Below are positions 6,643-13,263 of a stretch of 17,682 nucleotides of DNA, in pieces. Below the pieces are notes generated by a model. It saw only the letters and a list, made by a program, of their open reading frames with translations, searched no databases and was not told the DNA's origin. Location of the stretch: the NCBI GenBank assembly GCA_013287095.1, contig JABDEJ010000047.1, forward strand, positions 1-17,682, given 5' to 3'. The translations under genes were made by a program, and so were the position numbers. Numbering within the stretch: the stretch's first letter is position 1; each line of letters starts with the position of its first letter. The stretch comes from Bacteroidota bacterium. Its GTDB lineage: Bacteria > Bacteroidota > Bacteroidia > CAILMK01.

Positions 6643-7858
6643 TGGTGTTTCAATCGGTGACCACCAGCCATTTTTTGAAATGATGCCAGTATGGTTTATC
6701 AAGCCAGGAATAGTGATCGCAACTGCGGCAACTATCATTGCCAGCCAGGCATTGATCAGCGGTTCTTTTACCCTTGTAAGTGAGGCTGTAAACCTTAATT
6801 TCTGGCCCAGGATTAAAATCCGTAGGCCAACGGAGGAACGCGGCCAGATCTATATTCCCAGCATTAACTGGATGCTTTTTGCAGGATGTGTCGCCATTAT
6901 GCTTTATTTCAAAAGTTCAGCCAATATGGTGGCCGCCTATGGGTTCTCTATTACCATTGCAATGATGATGACCACCACATTACTAACATATTATATGCTT
7001 TACATAAAAAAGTATAAATGGTACCTCGTGGTTTTTATTGTCGCCATTTTTGGCATTGTAGAATCTTCTTTTATGATCGCCAACGTATCTAAGTTGCTCA
7101 AGCGTTGGTTTATCCTGTTTTTCGAATGGGCCCTTATTTTCATGATGTGGGTATGGTTTAAAGGCCGTAAGATCAAAAACCGCTATACTGATTTTACCAA
7201 TTTCGACCAATTCCTGCCCATGCTCAGGGACTTGAGTGATGATCCAACCGTGCCGAAGTACGCTTCGAACCTGGTTTATCTCACTAAGGCCAATTATATA
7301 TATGATATAGAGACGAAGATCATTTATTCCATATTCAAAAAAAGACCCAAAAAAGCTGATGTATATTGGTTTGTACATATAGATTTCCAGGATACGCCTT
7401 ATACCATGAAATACGTCGTAGATGAGCTTGTAAAAGGCAAAGTATTTAAAGTTGAATTTAAAATAGGGTTTCGGGTTCAGCCGCGTGTAAATGTGCTTTT
7501 GAGAAAAGTTTTGGAAGAAATGGACAAAAACGGTGAAATTGATATTACCAGCCATTATGAATCCTTACATCATTATCATTTGCAAGGCGATTTCCGATAT
7601 GTGGTGCTGGAGAAATTCCTTTCACATGAAAATGAACTGAGTTTTAAAGAGAATTTTATTCTTTCCGCCTATTTCTTTATTAACCAGATAAGCATACCTG
7701 ATACCAAGGCATTTGGTCTCGATTCTAGCGATACCCTTATTGAAAAAGTTCCCCTGGTTATCGCACCCGTAAAAAATATAACCATGCAAAGGGAATATCG
7801 TGATAAAAAAACCATGATGCTTCACGAAAGAGATGCCCGAAATCACGAGCATGATTAA
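6617..7858 (+). CDS. kup: Kup-type potassium transporter, C-terminal part (frameshifted gene)
   Basis: The second frame carries the remainder of the transporter. From Asn-Gly at about 6641 it continues the family sequence: HQPFFEMMPVWFIKPGIVIATAATIIASQALISGSFTLVSEAVNL, three to four more membrane helices, and the long cytoplasmic C-terminal domain ending near 7858. The nominal start is a GTG at 6617 inside the overlap, but this is only where the frame opens; its first residues do not match the family, so independent translation is unlikely. A fragment lacking the N-terminal helices with the GDIGTSPLY motif would not be expected to transport K+. No stop interrupts 400 codons after the shift and the domain is well preserved, which favours a very recent change or an assembly error over an old pseudogene. 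Confidence 0.88.
   Translation: MLICFTIFNGVSIGDHQPFFEMMPVWFIKPGIVIATAATIIASQALISGSFTLVSEAVNLNFWPRIKIRRPTEERGQIYIPSINWMLFAGCVAIMLYFKSSANMVAAYGFSITIAMMMTTTLLTYYMLYIKKYKWYLVVFIVAIFGIVESSFMIANVSKLLKRWFILFFEWALIFMMWVWFKGRKIKNRYTDFTNFDQFLPMLRDLSDDPTVPKYASNLVYLTKANYIYDIETKIIYSIFKKRPKKADVYWFVHIDFQDTPYTMKYVVDELVKGKVFKVEFKIGFRVQPRVNVLLRKVLEEMDKNGEIDITSHYESLHHYHLQGDFRYVVLEKFLSHENELSFKENFILSAYFFINQISIPDTKAFGLDSSDTLIEKVPLVIAPVKNITMQREYRDKKTMMLHERDARNHEHD
6636..6642 (+). other. kup: Frameshift point in kup (T5 run followed by TAA)
   Basis: The sequence reads AAT TTT TAA in the first frame. A one-base forward shift on TTT re-pairs exactly with TTT and resumes as AAT GGT GTT, giving LLHNFNGVSIGD, which joins the two halves smoothly. 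Confidence 0.85.
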
Positions 7859-7891
7859 GTATTCAATAAACTAATCCTACCCAAATTTTCT

Positions 7892-7899
7892 TAATTTTG
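7892..7899 (+). promoter_or_regulatory. TAnnTTTG promoter box before the tRNA pair
   Basis: TAATTTTG fits the Bacteroidota -7 consensus and lies about 80 bases upstream of the first tRNA gene, with no gene between. A -33 element is not obvious. Confidence 0.45.
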
Positions 7900-7912
7900 C
7901 CCCTCAGAGGCA

Positions 7913-7957
7913 GAAAGAGAAAGAGAGCGATTACCGGTTTCACCCTCTTTCTCTTTC
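7913..7957 (+). repeat. Perfect 13-bp inverted repeat upstream of the first tRNA-Pro
   Basis: GAAAGAGAAAGAG (7913-7925) is perfectly complementary to CTCTTTCTCTTTC (7945-7957) across a 19-base loop. It lies between the promoter box and the tRNA. It is not followed directly by a T run, so it is not a typical terminator. Confidence 0.75.
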
Positions 7958-7978
7958 GACACCCTCTTTCTTCTATTT

Positions 7979-8051
7979 CGGGGTGTGGCGCAGTTGGTAG
8001 CGTATCAGCATGGGGTGCTGGGGGCCGCGAGTTCGAGTCTCGCCACTCCGA
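7979..8051 (+). tRNA. tRNA-Pro (anticodon GGG)
   Basis: A 73-base cloverleaf. The acceptor stem CGGGGTG (7979-7985) pairs with CACTCCG (8044-8050) with one G-T pair. The D-stem is GCGC/GCGT with loop AGTTGGTA, and the anticodon stem is TCAGC/GCTGG. The anticodon loop ATGGGGT gives anticodon GGG (8012-8014) followed by G37, as is usual in tRNA-Pro. The variable loop has 5 bases, and the T-arm is GCGAG-TTCGAGT-CTCGC with full pairing. Discriminator is A8051; CCA is not encoded. It reads CCC and CCU codons. Confidence 0.93.
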
Positions 8052-8060
8052 CAGGGCAAG

Positions 8061-8116
8061 AAAGGGAAAGGGAAAGGGATCAAAACCTTGCTAAGGCGTT
8101 TTCCCTCTTTCCCTTT
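8061..8116 (+). repeat. Purine/pyrimidine inverted repeat between the two tRNA genes
   Basis: AAAGGGAAAG (8061-8070) is complementary to CTTTCCCTTT (8107-8116). The purine arm continues as a GGGAAA repeat, so several registers are possible. It sits before the second tRNA, as the 13-bp repeat sits before the first. Confidence 0.6.
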
Positions 8117-8136
8117 GTCTTTCTGTTTCTCTTATT

Positions 8137-8209
8137 CGGGGTGTAGCGCAGTTGGTAGCGTGCTGGCTTCGGGAGTCAGAGGTCGCGAGTTCGAATCCCG
8201 CCACTCCGA
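8137..8209 (+). tRNA. tRNA-Pro (anticodon CGG)
   Basis: A 73-base cloverleaf with the same acceptor stem (CGGGGTG/CACTCCG) and same D-arm as the first tRNA, so the two are probably a tandem duplication with later change. The anticodon stem CTGGC/GTCAG and loop TTCGGGA give anticodon CGG (8170-8172), which reads CCG. The T-arm GCGAG-TTCGAAT-CCCGC has an A-C mismatch at the pair 52-62, where the first tRNA has A-T. Discriminator A8209; CCA is not encoded. Confidence 0.9.
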
Positions 8210-8213
8210 CATA

Positions 8214-8304
8214 GTCTGCTATAGCCTTGGCGAAGGTAGATATTGCCCGCGCGCCTTTGCTGAAAGCTATGGCGAACAAGGCCGTAGCTTTAGCGAAGGC
8301 GGGC
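8214..8304 (+). repeat. REP-like palindromes downstream of the tRNA pair
   Basis: The main element is a long imperfect hairpin. GCCTTTGCTGAAAGCTATGG, starting at 8253, pairs with GCCGTAGCTTTAGCGAAGGC (8281-8300), with one bulge and a few mismatches, and outer bases GCCC/GGGC extend it. A smaller related hairpin precedes it: GTCTGC (8214-8219) with GTAGAT (8236-8241), enclosing a third copy of the AGCCTTGGCGAAGG motif. The stretch is GC-richer than its surroundings and has no open coding frame of note. It may be a dispersed extragenic palindrome and could also stop tRNA transcription. The remaining 8305-8389 shows nothing further except a purine run at 8311-8335. Confidence 0.65.
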
Positions 8305-8407
8305 TGCTGATTAAGAAAGAGAAACAGGAGAAAGCGGATGGAATTGATTTCATTTTATTCGGTGAATTTCCAGGTGACTAAATTTACGAATGTTATATTC
8401 TAACTCA

Positions 8408-9586
8408 ATGCAATTCAAAAGAAAACAAATCCTAGTCCCATTCACCATCCTGGTTTTCTTTGTTTTGTTTTTAAGCTCTAAAACGGTTTTTGACAAAAAT
8501 AAAGAACATCATAAATCAATACCCTCAAAACGTGATAGTTTCCAGGAAATAAACCTGTTATTTGCGGGAGATGTTATGGCGCACTTGCCTCAGATTGAAG
8601 CCGCGAGGACAGATTCCTTTGGTCATTTTGATTTTAGCCCTGAATTTCAATATGTTTCGGATATTATCAAAAAAGCCGACATCTCCGTAGTGAATCTTGA
8701 AACAACTTTTGGCGGCAAACCTTACATGGGCTATCCTCAATTCTCAGCACCCGATACCCTGGCATGGTTCCTGAAAAAAGCTGGCTTTAATCTTATTGCA
8801 GATGCCAACAACCATGCTGCAGACAGAGGTATGAAAGGAATACTGGGAACAATTCACGGCTTGAACCGGTTTGGACTTGCACACACAGGAACCTTCAAGG
8901 ACTCTGCAGAAAGAGCCAAAAACTATCCCTACATTATTGACAAAAACGGTATCAGGCTGGCATTTCTCAATTATACTTATGGCACAAATAACCTTATTGT
9001 GCATCCGCCTGTAATCGTTAATTATATTGATACTGCTCAAATAAAAAAAGATATTCAAACTGCCAGGAAGAAAAAAGCAGAAGTCATTATTGCCGTAATG
9101 CACTGGGGCATAGAATACCAGGTTTTACCGAATGAGGAACAAAAACGTATTGCCAGATTTTGCTTTACCAACGGAATTGATGTAATTATTGGCTCGCATC
9201 CTCACGTAGTTCAGCCGGCATATTGGGAAAACTATCGCAGAAAAGGCGATACCATTGATCGGAAGGGTTTGGTATTGTATTCCCTCGGGAACTTCGTTTC
9301 TAACCAACGTGATAAATATACAGATGGCGGTATCCTTTTCTCTTTTAATATCAAGAAAAACAGGTATAGCAAAACCATTTCAATTACGGATCCATCATTT
9401 TTGCCTACATGGGTATATATCAGGCCTGCTCCTAAATCTTATTTTATTTTGCCTGCAAACGATCTTAAAATGGACTCCTCATTTGTCAGGGATGCAAAAG
9501 ACCGAATACAAATGATAGAGTCTTTTGAGCATAATAAACATCACATGCTGGAAGACGCCGGGCTACACTTAGATGAAATAAAATAA
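8408..9586 (+). CDS. CapA-family (poly-gamma-glutamate type) metallophosphoesterase-fold protein
   Basis: The frame opens at ATG 8390, but ATG 8408 gives a better N-terminus: MQFKRKQ followed by a hydrophobic segment (about residues 8-24), a signal anchor or signal peptide. The protein then has 392 residues. The body matches the CapA/PGA_cap family: LLFAGDVM (Gly-Asp at 54-55), VVNLET (96-99), DANNH (132-136), VMHWG (231-234), GSHPH (262-266) and YSLGNF (292-296), the metal-site motifs of a calcineurin-like fold. Named members take part in poly-gamma-glutamate capsule synthesis, but most relatives outside capB-capC-capA operons have unknown substrates. No capB or capC lies nearby, so a capsule role is not supported by context. 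It is predicted to act outside the inner membrane. Confidence 0.85.
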   Translation: MQFKRKQILVPFTILVFFVLFLSSKTVFDKNKEHHKSIPSKRDSFQEINLLFAGDVMAHLPQIEAARTDSFGHFDFSPEFQYVSDIIKKADISVVNLETTFGGKPYMGYPQFSAPDTLAWFLKKAGFNLIADANNHAADRGMKGILGTIHGLNRFGLAHTGTFKDSAERAKNYPYIIDKNGIRLAFLNYTYGTNNLIVHPPVIVNYIDTAQIKKDIQTARKKKAEVIIAVMHWGIEYQVLPNEEQKRIARFCFTNGIDVIIGSHPHVVQPAYWENYRRKGDTIDRKGLVLYSLGNFVSNQRDKYTDGGILFSFNIKKNRYSKTISITDPSFLPTWVYIRPAPKSYFILPANDLKMDSSFVRDAKDRIQMIESFEHNKHHMLEDAGLHLDEIK

Positions 9587-9666
9587 TAAAACCCTATTGG
9601 AATATATGCATTTAAGGCGATGACATTGAATTAACAAAAACAATAAATCTGGTATCAAAATAGGCT

Positions 9667-9674
9667 TAATTTTG
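9667..9674 (+). promoter_or_regulatory. TAnnTTTG promoter box before the Gfo/Idh/MocA gene
   Basis: TAATTTTG matches the Bacteroidota -7 consensus and ends 17 bases before the ATG at 9692. No convincing -33 element is present. Confidence 0.6.
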
Positions 9675-9691
9675 CACCAGGAATATATATT

Positions 9692-10711
9692 ATGACAGAT
9701 TCAGAAATTACACAAATAGGGATTATCGGATTAGGATATTGGGGGCCAAACCTTGTCAGGAACTTCTCTTCAGTTGCCAACACTAAAGTTGCAATGGTAT
9801 GTGATCTCAGAGATGAAAGGCTCCAGTTCATTAAAAAGGGATACCCTGCCGTTGAAACAACAAAAAATGTTGATGAAGTATTTAATAATCCTGGTATTGA
9901 CGCAATTGTCATAGCCACCCCGGTATTTTCACATTACGAACTTGCAAAAAGGGGGCTATCATTGGGAAAAAACATCCTTCTTGAAAAACCAATGACAGAT
10001 ACTGTTGACCATGCCAAAGAGTTGATCGACATTGCAAATGACAACCGAAAACTTCTCATGGTCGACCACACCTTCCTGTATAATGGTGCTGTGAAAAAGA
10101 TGAAAGAAATTGTTGACAAAGGTGATTTGGGTCATCTTAAATATTTCGATTCCACCAGGATAAACCTTGGTCTCATTCAACAGGATGTAAATGTACTGTG
10201 GGACCTTGCCCCACATGATATTTCTATCCTTAATTACCTTGTATCTGAAAGACCGCATAGTGTTCAGGCTACAGGCGTTTCTCATATTCATAACGGTATT
10301 GAAAATATTGCTTATCTTACAGTTAACTACTCTAATGGATTTATCGCACACTTCAATTGTTCCTGGTCATCTCCTGTGAAAATAAGGATGATGCTGCTGG
10401 GGGGAGATAAGAAAATGATCGTGTTCAATGATATTGAACAGGCCGAAAAAATTAAGATTTACGATTCAGGGTTTAAGGTCCAGAATGAGGAAGAAAAATC
10501 CTTTGTCCGTGTAGCGTATCGCACCGGCGATATCTATGTTCCAAAACTTGATATGTCGGAAGCGCTGTTCAATATGGCGGGTGATTTTGTCAACTCAATC
10601 CGTACTGGTGAAAAACCTGTGGCAGATTGGGAATCAGGCTTATGGACAATAAAAATCCTGGAAGCTGCACAAAAATCCATCAAAAACAAAGGCGTTGAAG
10701 TAAGTCTTTAA
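9692..10711 (+). CDS. Gfo/Idh/MocA family NAD(P)-dependent oxidoreductase
   Basis: This 339-residue protein has the two-domain layout of the Gfo/Idh/MocA family. The Rossmann nucleotide-binding motif GIIGLGYWG is at residues 10-18, with Asp38 in MVCDLRD at the end of the second strand, where it usually contacts the cofactor ribose. IDAIVIATPVFSHYE follows, then the signature LLEKPMT (EKP at 98-100) with its conserved lysine. The catalytic region is VLWDLAPHDISIL (171-180, His175). The pattern with GYWGPN and DLAPHD is typical of enzymes acting on nucleotide sugars in surface polysaccharide synthesis, such as UDP-sugar 3-dehydrogenases of the WbpB/WlbA kind, but the exact substrate cannot be told. 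The gene stands alone here, with its own promoter box and convergent msrA ten bases after its stop. Confidence 0.9.
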   Translation: MTDSEITQIGIIGLGYWGPNLVRNFSSVANTKVAMVCDLRDERLQFIKKGYPAVETTKNVDEVFNNPGIDAIVIATPVFSHYELAKRGLSLGKNILLEKPMTDTVDHAKELIDIANDNRKLLMVDHTFLYNGAVKKMKEIVDKGDLGHLKYFDSTRINLGLIQQDVNVLWDLAPHDISILNYLVSERPHSVQATGVSHIHNGIENIAYLTVNYSNGFIAHFNCSWSSPVKIRMMLLGGDKKMIVFNDIEQAEKIKIYDSGFKVQNEEEKSFVRVAYRTGDIYVPKLDMSEALFNMAGDFVNSIRTGEKPVADWESGLWTIKILEAAQKSIKNKGVEVSL

Positions 10712-10721
10712 CTCTCGAATC

Positions 10722-11279
10722 TTATTTCAAACTTTCTTTAAAAACCTTTTGAAATTTCTCAAGTTTTGGCCTTACCACCATCTGGCAATAAGGCGCGCTG
10801 CCATGAAATTTATAATATTCCTGGTGATAATCTTCCGCAGGGTAGAAATTCGTAAAAGACGTAATTTCAGTGACAATCGGATCTTTAAAAGCCCCGGAAG
10901 CATCAAGCTCCTTTTTGAGGGCTTCTGCCGTTTCCTTTTGAGCTTCATTATGATAAAAAACAGCAGACCTGTATTGGGTACCGATATCATTTCCTTGCCT
11001 GTTGGGGGTAGTAGGATCGTGACTGCCCCAGAATGCCTGAAGTAATTCCTTAAATGAAATGATATCCGGGTCAAAACCAACCTGGATCACTTCCGCATGA
11101 CCGGTATTCCCTGAACAAACCTGTTCATAAGTTGGAAATGGCACCTTGCCGCCCGAATACCCTGAAGTAACGGAAATGACACCTTTTAGATGAGAAAACA
11201 TGGCTTCAGAACACCAGAAACAGCCTTCGCCAAAGGTGGCTGTTTCTGTGGTATTATTATTGTTTGATGAGTTATCCAT
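10722..11279 (-). CDS. msrA: Peptide methionine-(S)-sulfoxide reductase MsrA
   Basis: A 185-residue minus-strand gene matching MsrA over its full length. MsrA reduces the S form of methionine sulfoxide in proteins and free methionine, using thioredoxin. The active-site motif GCFWC is at residues 19-23, with catalytic Cys20. Other family segments are GVISVTSGYSGG, HAEVIQVGFDP, FWGSHDPTTPNRQGNDIGTQYRS and FYPAEDYHQEYY. Cys165 in APYCQMVVRPKL is a candidate resolving cysteine. The N-terminus carries a short serine/asparagine run (DNSSNNNNTTE), which looks like simple-repeat growth; there is no signal peptide, so it is cytoplasmic. It is convergent with the upstream dehydrogenase gene and divergent from the lipoprotein gene at 11436. 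No terminator hairpin is obvious in the ten-base gap between the convergent stops. Confidence 0.96.
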   Translation of the reverse strand: MDNSSNNNNTTETATFGEGCFWCSEAMFSHLKGVISVTSGYSGGKVPFPTYEQVCSGNTGHAEVIQVGFDPDIISFKELLQAFWGSHDPTTPNRQGNDIGTQYRSAVFYHNEAQKETAEALKKELDASGAFKDPIVTEITSFTNFYPAEDYHQEYYKFHGSAPYCQMVVRPKLEKFQKVFKESLK

Positions 11280-11423
11280 ATTGCCATACAGCTTTGCTGC
11301 GCTTTAAATTGAGGCTTGCAAGTTACAAAGCAGTTTGGAAAAACCTGCCTTTTACCTTCTCCAAACGGAGTTCCTTGAGAGAGAAAGGAATTATCAAAAA
11401 AAGGAGGCGAATAAAATAAAGAC

Positions 11424-11431
11424 TAATTTTG
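11424..11431 (+). promoter_or_regulatory. TAnnTTTG promoter box almost touching the next start codon
   Basis: TAATTTTG ends only four bases before the ATG at 11436. With a transcription start a few bases after the box, the mRNA would begin at or near the start codon, that is, be leaderless. Confidence 0.5.
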
Positions 11432-11435
11432 CCCA

Positions 11436-12290
11436 ATGATGAAACATTTTAAGTTCTTTTTGCTCTTAACATCCATTAGCCCTTTCTTTTTTGCTTGTGA
11501 GCCTACCTCACTTATACAAAGCAGCAAACAGGTAGGCCTATACAATATCAACCAGCCTGTTGATCTTATCGGTGATACTTCACGGAGTGTACATGGAGAG
11601 CAAAACGTGCTTTATAGTATTAATAACGACAATGCAAACCTATATGTCACCCTCATGATCGCCGACCCTAAAACCCAGAGCAAGGTACTTCATAACGGGT
11701 TTACATTGTGGGTTGATACCACAGGCGGCAAAAAACAATCTATTGGCATAGCCTATCCCCTCCCGGCCAAAGAAAACAAAGAATCTCAATCCGGCTCCAG
11801 GAAAAAAGGACAAAACCAGGACCCGGATATCGTAACTTATGAAAACCGTGAGATGCAGATAGAAAAGAAACGAAGGACCATTTTAACCATGATTGATATG
11901 GACCTGATAGGGTTCAATGGTAAAGTGCCCCTGCGCGTACCGGCCGCATCCAATTCACAGGGCATCAGTGTGGCATTGCTTGTTGACAGCAATGGTGGCC
12001 TGCAGTATCATGCCATTATATCTTTTGCAACCCTGCATTATCATCCTTCATTACATACGGGCAGTAAAGCCAAGCCATTGACCATTGCACTTACCACCAA
12101 TAAACCCGAAAGCAAGCCCTACGGTGAAAAGGGCAGCCATAGCAGTGGCGGTGAAAGCCCAGTGGGCGGAGGCGGCATGGGCGGCATGGGGGGAGGTCGC
12201 GGCGGACATGGAGGCGGCGGCGGTGCCACGATGGACCCTTCAAATGACCCGGTTGATGTCTGGATGCATGTGAAGCTGGCGGGGTGGTAA
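11436..12290 (+). CDS. Lipoprotein with glycine-rich C-terminal segment, function unknown
   Basis: A 284-residue protein with a lipoprotein signal (MMKHFKFFLLLTSISP followed by FFFAC, lipidated Cys21). The middle (about residues 30-110) has alternating strands such as LYVTLMIADP and GFTLWVDTTGGKKQSIGIAYP, resembling beta-sandwich domains of the family-9 carbohydrate-binding or DOMON kind; this is a resemblance and not a firm match. A charged linker (PAKENKESQSGSRKKGQNQD) follows, then EMQIEKKRRTIL and another strand-rich segment. Residues about 241-267 are glycine-rich, with a GGGGMGGMGGGRGG run. The last 15 residues (DPVDVWMHVKLAGW) return to a beta-strand pattern, so the glycine region is probably a loop inside the domain. 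It may start as ATG 11436 or 11439. No operon partner is evident. Function unknown. Confidence 0.8.
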   Translation: MMKHFKFFLLLTSISPFFFACEPTSLIQSSKQVGLYNINQPVDLIGDTSRSVHGEQNVLYSINNDNANLYVTLMIADPKTQSKVLHNGFTLWVDTTGGKKQSIGIAYPLPAKENKESQSGSRKKGQNQDPDIVTYENREMQIEKKRRTILTMIDMDLIGFNGKVPLRVPAASNSQGISVALLVDSNGGLQYHAIISFATLHYHPSLHTGSKAKPLTIALTTNKPESKPYGEKGSHSSGGESPVGGGGMGGMGGGRGGHGGGGGATMDPSNDPVDVWMHVKLAGW

Positions 12291-12389
12291 TAGCGTCTTG
12301 TTATCCAGAGCGGGGGCACGAAGCGATAAATCTGATTTTGCCATTTCTACATTTTCCAAAAAATCTTTACCATACAACAAAAAAATCCT

Positions 12390-12397
12390 TACCTTTG
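12390..12397 (+). promoter_or_regulatory. TAnnTTTG promoter box of the rpmB operon
   Basis: TACCTTTG fits the -7 consensus and ends 21 bases before the rpmB ATG. It is identical to the yebC box, including the following GCG/GC context. Confidence 0.7.
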
Positions 12398-12418
12398 CGG
12401 TTCTAAAAAAGTTGAACG

Positions 12419-12661
12419 ATGTCAAGAATTTGTCAGTTAACAGGTAAAAAGGCCATTACGGGTAACAACGTATCGCACTCCAATGCAAGGACGAAGCGGA
12501 AATTCTATCCGAACCTGCAGGAAAAGCGCTTTTTTGTGCCTGAATTAGGTATATGGGTAAAACTGAAGGTATCCACTTCCGCCATCAGGACCATCAATAA
12601 AAAAGGAATTTACAATTTTATACAGGAAGTAGAAAAGAAGCAAGGTTATAAAATAGCATAA
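12419..12661 (+). CDS. rpmB: 50S ribosomal protein bL28
   Basis: An 80-residue basic protein matching bL28: [29 protein letters not shown] at the start, then [24 protein letters not shown] and a helical C-terminus. It is a structural component of the large ribosomal subunit. The single cysteine in ICQLTGK shows that this is not the zinc-ribbon form with two CxxC pairs. The gene follows a TACCTTTG promoter with a short leader and no Shine-Dalgarno sequence, and is two bases upstream of rpmG, so the two are co-transcribed. Confidence 0.97.
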   Translation: MSRICQLTGKKAITGNNVSHSNARTKRKFYPNLQEKRFFVPELGIWVKLKVSTSAIRTINKKGIYNFIQEVEKKQGYKIA

Positions 12662-12663
12662 CA

Positions 12664-12846
12664 ATGGCAAAGAAAGGCAGCAGGGTTCAGGTTATATTGG
12701 AATGTACAGAGCATAAGGAAAGCGGATTGCCTGGCACTTCAAGGTATATTACCACCAAAAACAAGAAAAACACTTCAGAACGTCTGGAACTGAAGAAGTA
12801 TAACAACATCATGAAGAAACAGACACTTCACCGCGAAATAAAATAA
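12664..12846 (+). CDS. rpmG: 50S ribosomal protein bL33
   Basis: A 60-residue protein matching bL33: [43 protein letters not shown] and a basic end. It belongs to the large ribosomal subunit near the E site. It has only one cysteine (in ECTEH) and lacks the CxxC pairs of zinc-binding bL33, so it is the zinc-free type. It lies between rpmB (two-base gap) and the small DUF4295-type gene (13-base gap). Confidence 0.97.
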   Translation: MAKKGSRVQVILECTEHKESGLPGTSRYITTKNKKNTSERLELKKYNNIMKKQTLHREIK

Positions 12847-12859
12847 ACGATAACATACT

Positions 12860-13009
12860 ATGGCAAAGAAAGTTGTTGCAACGTTGCGTAAGGCAAAAGA
12901 CCAGGTAAAACTCATAAGGGCAATAAAATCCCCAAAAACCGGCCATTATTCATTCCGTGAGGAGATGGTATCTAAAGACCAGCTTCAGGACGCACTGAAA
13001 AGGAAATAA
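12860..13009 (+). CDS. DUF4295-type small basic protein, probable Bacteroidota ribosomal protein bL38
   Basis: A 49-residue open frame. It begins MAKKVVATLRKAKDQVKLIR and continues with SPKTGHYSFREEMV and a basic end (ALKRK). It matches DUF4295, a small family found after rpmG in Bacteroidota. From memory, a Flavobacterium ribosome structure assigned a protein of this kind to the large subunit as bL38; I could not verify this here. The position, 13 bases after rpmG and directly before a strong terminator, fits a ribosomal role. Confidence 0.85.
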   Translation: MAKKVVATLRKAKDQVKLIRAIKSPKTGHYSFREEMVSKDQLQDALKRK

Positions 13010-13029
13010 TGTTCCTGGCATATTCAATG

Positions 13030-13066
13030 AAAAAGCTTTCCAGGTTTATTGGGGAGCTTTTTTTTT
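13030..13066 (+). terminator. Rho-independent terminator of the rpmB operon
   Basis: AAAAAGCTTTCC (13030-13041) pairs with GGGGAGCTTTTT (13051-13062), including two G-T pairs, across a nine-base loop, and runs into nine consecutive T (13058-13066). It lies 20 bases after the last stop of the ribosomal operon. Confidence 0.88.
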
Positions 13067-13073
13067 ATTTAGG

Positions 13074-13100
13074 GGTCAGGAGACAGGAGTCAGGGGTTAG
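13074..13100 (+). repeat. GTCAGG/GACAGG dispersed repeat, copy B
   Basis: This copy matches 5761-5787 at 22 of 27 positions in the same orientation, all differences being A/G. It lies just after the rpmB-operon terminator and before the G-free ftsY leader. Confidence 0.7.
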
Positions 13101-13198
13101 GAAAAGCAATGTGCAAATATGCAAATGAGAGAATAAAACATCCAAAATATCCACTTTTACTAACTTGCCCCCCAACTCAATATTCAACAAATTAACAA

Positions 13199-13260
13199 CT
13201 TAACAACTTTCTAACTTAACAACTTTCTAACTTAACAACTCTCTAACTCAACAACTCCCC
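13199..13260 (+). repeat. 16-base tandem repeat adjoining the ftsY start
   Basis: The unit CTTAACAACTTTCTAA occurs twice exactly (13199-13214, 13215-13230), once with a single change (13231-13246) and once as a degenerate part copy (13247-13260). The last copy ends three bases before the GTG of ftsY. The whole stretch from 13168 to 13263 contains no G on the plus strand. The spacer 13101-13167 before it holds nothing recognisable. Confidence 0.9.
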
Positions 13261-13263
13261 AAA

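Noticed and set aside
6983..7555. 190-codon minus-strand frame inside kup
   Set aside because: It is the complement of a well-conserved transporter domain and shows no recognisable protein features.
7979..8209. tRNA genes as attachment site for the accessory block at 1-4931
   Set aside because: yebC and kup lie between, no duplicated tRNA 3' end is seen near 4932-5045, and no integrase is present.
8010..8381. Open frames over the tRNA region on both strands, including a 123-codon frame
   Set aside because: They run through both tRNA genes and the palindromes and encode repeats of the tRNA sequence itself, so they are not genes.
11401..11409. AAGGAGGCG as a Shine-Dalgarno sequence for the lipoprotein
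   Set aside because: It is about 27 bases before the ATG and upstream of the promoter box, so it is probably not in the mRNA.
13199..13260. CRISPR-like array
   Set aside because: The repeats are directly adjacent with no spacers and only 16 bases long; no cas gene is present.
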